A stretch of 61,360 bases of DNA from Oscillospiraceae bacterium. GTDB taxonomy: Bacteria > Bacillota_A > Clostridia > Oscillospirales > Oscillospiraceae. Positions 59,216 through 61,360 of the stretch are shown one piece after another. The notes under the pieces were generated by a model. That model ran no database searches. It was not told the origin of the DNA and saw only the letters and a list, made by a program, of their open reading frames with translations. A program made the position numbers and the translations under genes. Within the stretch, counting starts at the first letter, position 1; each line of letters starts with the position of its first letter. The DNA is taken from positions 1 to 61,360 of the forward strand of contig JAFQHF010000070.1 of assembly GCA_017398105.1 (NCBI GenBank), written 5' to 3'.

Positions 59216-59680
59216 CTACAGTAATGTTAGAATACCGGAAATACCCACAAAGGCATAAACCAGTTTCTTAATTTTACTGGGATCAGTTCTATCCAGAATA
59301 TGCAGTCCAATGGTTTTCCCCATCGTAATGCCAGCGAACCCTAAAATCGTGGCAGGCAGTAAGTCTATAGTAAAAATTCCGTTGACAATGCGGGTAAATA
59401 GATTGATGATATTTGTGAAAGCAAACAAGAACTGAATCGTTCCAATGTAAGATTCTTTCTCTTTGATAGCGGATATAAAATAGATGGCCATTAGCGGGCC
59501 ACCGATACCAAAGAATCCGGATGTTATACCAGAAAGCATAGCACATAGAGCAGCAGTTTTTCGATTGGCCTGCATCGTTATTCTTTCAGAAAAAGCGAAA
59601 AAGTAGAATGCCAATACAATTAAAAACACGCCAAATGCTAAAGACAGGTATATAATCCAAAAGTAAGAACAAACTAACAT
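59216..59680 (-). pseudogene. N-terminally truncated TauE/SafE permease
   Basis: 154 residues equal to about the C-terminal 60 percent of a TauE/SafE protein. The second conserved half is complete (MLSGITSGFFGIGGPLMAIY, FTRIVNGIFTIDLLPATILG, FVGISGILTLL), but the first half with its matching glycine-rich repeat is missing. There is no ribosome binding site at its first Met. Its 5' end abuts the ribosome binding site of the next gene, on the opposite strand, marking a recombination junction at about 59680-59690. Confidence 0.7.
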
Positions 59681-59705
59681 CTTTCAAACAAAAGGAGAAC
59701 TAAAA

Positions 59706-60035
59706 ATGAAAATCAATTTTACTTCCAAGACCATTGAGGTCACCAAGACTTTTGCTAACAAGGCTTCCCGCTTCGGCTCTGAGGAATACACAATGCTGCG
59801 AACTGCAACCCACGATCTGCCCGGATTTGAAGTTGTAATCAAGGCTACTCCCGTTCGTCGCCGGACATACATGAGCGGTCTGACCTATGAAGCTATGGAG
59901 GCATACATTGCCATGAGCGACGAAGACGGCTCCCTCATGCGGGATTTCCAGATCTTGCGTCAGGGATGCAGTTATGGCGAAATCAAGAAGTGGTTTATGA
60001 CCGTACTTCCTGAGTTCAATAACTTCGCCGCATAA
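59706..60035 (+). CDS. small tandem-array protein, copy 1 (109 aa)
   Basis: Starts after AAAGGAGAACTAAAA. Shares with the next two genes INFTSKTIEVTKTFANKASR, FGSEEYTMLR, VVIKATP, GLTYEAMEAYI and CSYGEIKKWFMTVLPEF. It is the most diverged and shortest of the three complete copies and lacks the insert before the CSYxE motif. Helix-rich and soluble. I do not know a function for this family. Confidence 0.75.
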   Translation: MKINFTSKTIEVTKTFANKASRFGSEEYTMLRTATHDLPGFEVVIKATPVRRRTYMSGLTYEAMEAYIAMSDEDGSLMRDFQILRQGCSYGEIKKWFMTVLPEFNNFAA

Positions 60036-60044
60036 CCAAAACAA

Positions 60045-60086
60045 GTACCACTAAAGCGACCGATTCCAAAAGAACAGTGATATAAT
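60045..60086 (+). promoter_or_regulatory. array promoter 2 with conserved -35 box
   Basis: GTACCACTAAAGCGACCGA, with GACCGA in the -35 place, then 17 bases and TATAAT. The non-consensus -35 text recurs before the next two genes. A GGGG/CCCC mini-hairpin follows in the leader (about 60103-60119). Confidence 0.65.
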
Positions 60087-60156
60087 TTAGACATAAAGAA
60101 GAGGGGAACACAAAACCCCGAAACAAAAATCAAAACATTATTTGGAGGAAAATACT

Positions 60157-60546
60157 ATGACTATCAACTACTCTTCTCGTACCATTCAGATGACCAAGAA
60201 GTTCGCAAAGGCTGCTGAGAAATTCGGTAGCGACGAATACAAGAACTTGCAGGAAGCTCGCAGAGATAATCCCACCTTCAAGGTTGTAATTGTTGCCCGT
60301 AAGGCTGCCGAAAAGAAAGATAACTACAAGGGTCTGACCTACTCCTACATGGAAAAGTACATCAATGCACACGATGATGCAGAAGAAAAAATGAAGGAAT
60401 ACAAGAATCTGCGTGGCTTATCTGATGAAGCTAAAGAAGCCCTTGCCGAGCCTTGCTCCTATAACGAAATTCGTGCCTGGTTCCTGAATGCCTATCCCGC
60501 AATCGCAAAGTTCCATGAGGATCGTGCAAAGTTACTGGCAGCCTAA
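60157..60546 (+). CDS. small tandem-array protein, copy 2 (129 aa)
   Basis: ATG at 60157 after TTGGAGGAAAATACT. Begins MTINYSSRTIQMTKKFAKAA, then EKFGSDEYKNLQEARRDNPT, GLTYSYMEKYINAHDDAEEK and CSYNEIRAWFLNAYPAIAKF. Its first 43 residues differ from copy 3 at a single position, so the duplication is recent or under strong constraint. Confidence 0.8.
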   Translation: MTINYSSRTIQMTKKFAKAAEKFGSDEYKNLQEARRDNPTFKVVIVARKAAEKKDNYKGLTYSYMEKYINAHDDAEEKMKEYKNLRGLSDEAKEALAEPCSYNEIRAWFLNAYPAIAKFHEDRAKLLAA

Positions 60547-60552
60547 TAACAG

Positions 60553-60594
60553 GTGCCAGTAATACGACCGATAACAAAAGCCATCTGCTATAAT
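60553..60594 (+). promoter_or_regulatory. array promoter 3 with conserved -35 box
   Basis: GTGCCAGTAATACGACCGA, 17 bases, TATAAT, then a leader with CAGGGGATCAACCCTG that can form a short hairpin. Confidence 0.65.
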
Positions 60595-60654
60595 AAACAC
60601 ATAAAGAACAGGGGATCAACCCTGATAACAAACAAAATTTTGGAGGAAAATATT

Positions 60655-61050
60655 ATGACTATCAACTACTCTTCTCGTACCATTCAGCTGACTAAGAAGT
60701 TCGCAAAGGCTGCCGAAAAGTTTGGCAGCGATGAATATAAGAACCTGCAGGAAGCTCGCCGGGACAACCCTACTTTCAAGATCGTTGTTGTCTCCCGCAA
60801 GACCAGCCCCAAGAAAGATACCTACAAGGGTCTGACCTATTCCTACATGGAAACCTACATCAAGGCACATGACGACGACCAGAAGTCCATCATGGCAGAA
60901 TATGAGATGCTCCGTGGCATCTCTAAGGCAGCACAGGAAGCTCTGGCAGAACCTTGCAGCTACAACGAGATGAAGACTTGGTTCCTGAAGACCTTCCCCG
61001 AAATCGCAAACTTTCATAAAATGCGTGAGGAACTTGTGTCTGCCGCATAA
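60655..61050 (+). CDS. small tandem-array protein, copy 3 (131 aa)
   Basis: ATG at 60655 after TTGGAGGAAAATATT. Begins MTINYSSRTIQLTKKFAKAA and carries GLTYSYMETYIKAHDDDQKS and CSYNEMKTWFLKTFPEIANF. The middle (basic KTSPKKDTYK) and tail vary relative to copy 2, while the two ends of the fold are conserved. Confidence 0.8.
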   Translation: MTINYSSRTIQLTKKFAKAAEKFGSDEYKNLQEARRDNPTFKIVVVSRKTSPKKDTYKGLTYSYMETYIKAHDDDQKSIMAEYEMLRGISKAAQEALAEPCSYNEMKTWFLKTFPEIANFHKMREELVSAA

Positions 61051-61054
61051 ACGA

Positions 61055-61096
61055 GTGCCAGTAAAATGACTGGTTCTCAAATCCCCCTGATATAAT
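61055..61096 (+). promoter_or_regulatory. array promoter 4 with conserved -35 box
   Basis: GTGCCAGTAAAATGACTGG, 17 bases, TATAAT, and a leader with CAGGGCAACACCCCTG. Confidence 0.65.
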
Positions 61097-61177
61097 AAAC
61101 ACATAAAGAACAGGGCAACACCCCTGATAAACAAAATGAAATATGGGTCGTGACCTACCACGAGAAGGAGAATTGTT

Positions 61178-61360
61178 ATGAATCCCAAGAGTCGTCTGTC
61201 TGTCCTGTACGCTAAGAGCGTAATCGAAGTAAACACCACTTTCGCAAAGATGATGCAGAATCCCCTGTCCGATGAATACGCACTGCTCCAGAAGGTCAAA
61301 GCTGAGAACGAAGGCTTTGCCGTTCGCACTCGCCAGATCAAGAGCAATCCCAAGAAGGAC
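61178..61360 (+). CDS. small tandem-array protein, copy 4 (partial)
   Basis: ATG at 61178 after GAAGGAGAATTGTT. The first 61 residues show the same order of elements (SVIEVNTTFAKMMQNPLSDE, YALLQKVKAENEGFAVRTRQ) in diverged form. It runs off the window, so the array has at least four members. Confidence 0.7.
   Translation, partial: MNPKSRLSVLYAKSVIEVNTTFAKMMQNPLSDEYALLQKVKAENEGFAVRTRQIKSNPKKD

Noticed and set aside
59706..61360. A regular repeat pattern that might suggest a CRISPR-like array
   Set aside because: The repeat unit is about 500 bp and consists of whole genes with promoters. There are no short identical repeats with unique spacers and no cas genes.

Overview
The window looks like chromosome of a moderately GC-rich anaerobic member of the Clostridia, most likely an Oscillospiraceae/Ruminococcaceae-type gut bacterium (inference). 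The reasons are strong AGGAGG ribosome binding sites, a CIRCE-controlled groESL operon, a six-gene Rnf operon, several ferredoxin-type aldo/keto reductases and flavoproteins, and many GC-rich palindromic intergenic repeats.

Layout. 0-8 kb is housekeeping: rpsF-ssb-rpsR, a TetR regulator, DegV, a cation diffusion facilitator and groES-groEL, then small unknown proteins between repeats. 8-13 kb is rnfCDGEAB. 13-25 kb holds an ECF sigma/anti-sigma pair between two nearly identical 105-bp repeats, a GH13 amylase, a YgjP-like protease with a deformylase-like protein, an AbgT transporter, an O-antigen-ligase-like membrane protein, a TIGR04076/aldo-keto reductase/PLP-enzyme operon and an XRE regulator fused to a desulfoferrodoxin-like domain. 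25-47.6 kb is an accessory patchwork of small enzymes (methyltransferase, flavoproteins, nitroreductase, hydrolases, exonuclease, macro-NADAR protein, chloramphenicol-acetyltransferase-like protein) mixed with decayed genes.

The most unusual content lies in gaps of that patchwork. (1) Two minus-strand clusters (27.2-27.7 and 39.6-40.0 kb) each encode three related peptides of 23-25 residues with their own ribosome binding sites. They sit behind a 17-bp-spaced promoter that has a pair of 9-bp direct repeats 12 bp apart just upstream, the geometry used by LytTR/AgrA-type regulators. A decayed third copy is at 32.35 kb. (2) Three copies of an element of about 330 bp (26.8, 34.8 and 47.6 kb) have a conserved promoter, a conserved 9-codon ORF, a 22-bp hairpin with compensatory base changes and a terminator. 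They look like genes for a structured small RNA or leader. (3) Three redox operons share a promoter signature.

From 48.0 kb rightwards is one end of an integrative element: a truncated tRNA-Ala fragment, a large serine recombinase, a recombinase-like protein lacking the catalytic serine, and Tn916-like HTH and sigma-like genes. It is followed by a group II intron remnant, two mgtC genes and a PHP/TRAP-TAXI operon divergent from a LysR regulator. The window ends in a truncated TauE gene and a tandem array of at least four small paralogous proteins, each later copy with the same unusual promoter. The last gene runs off the window.
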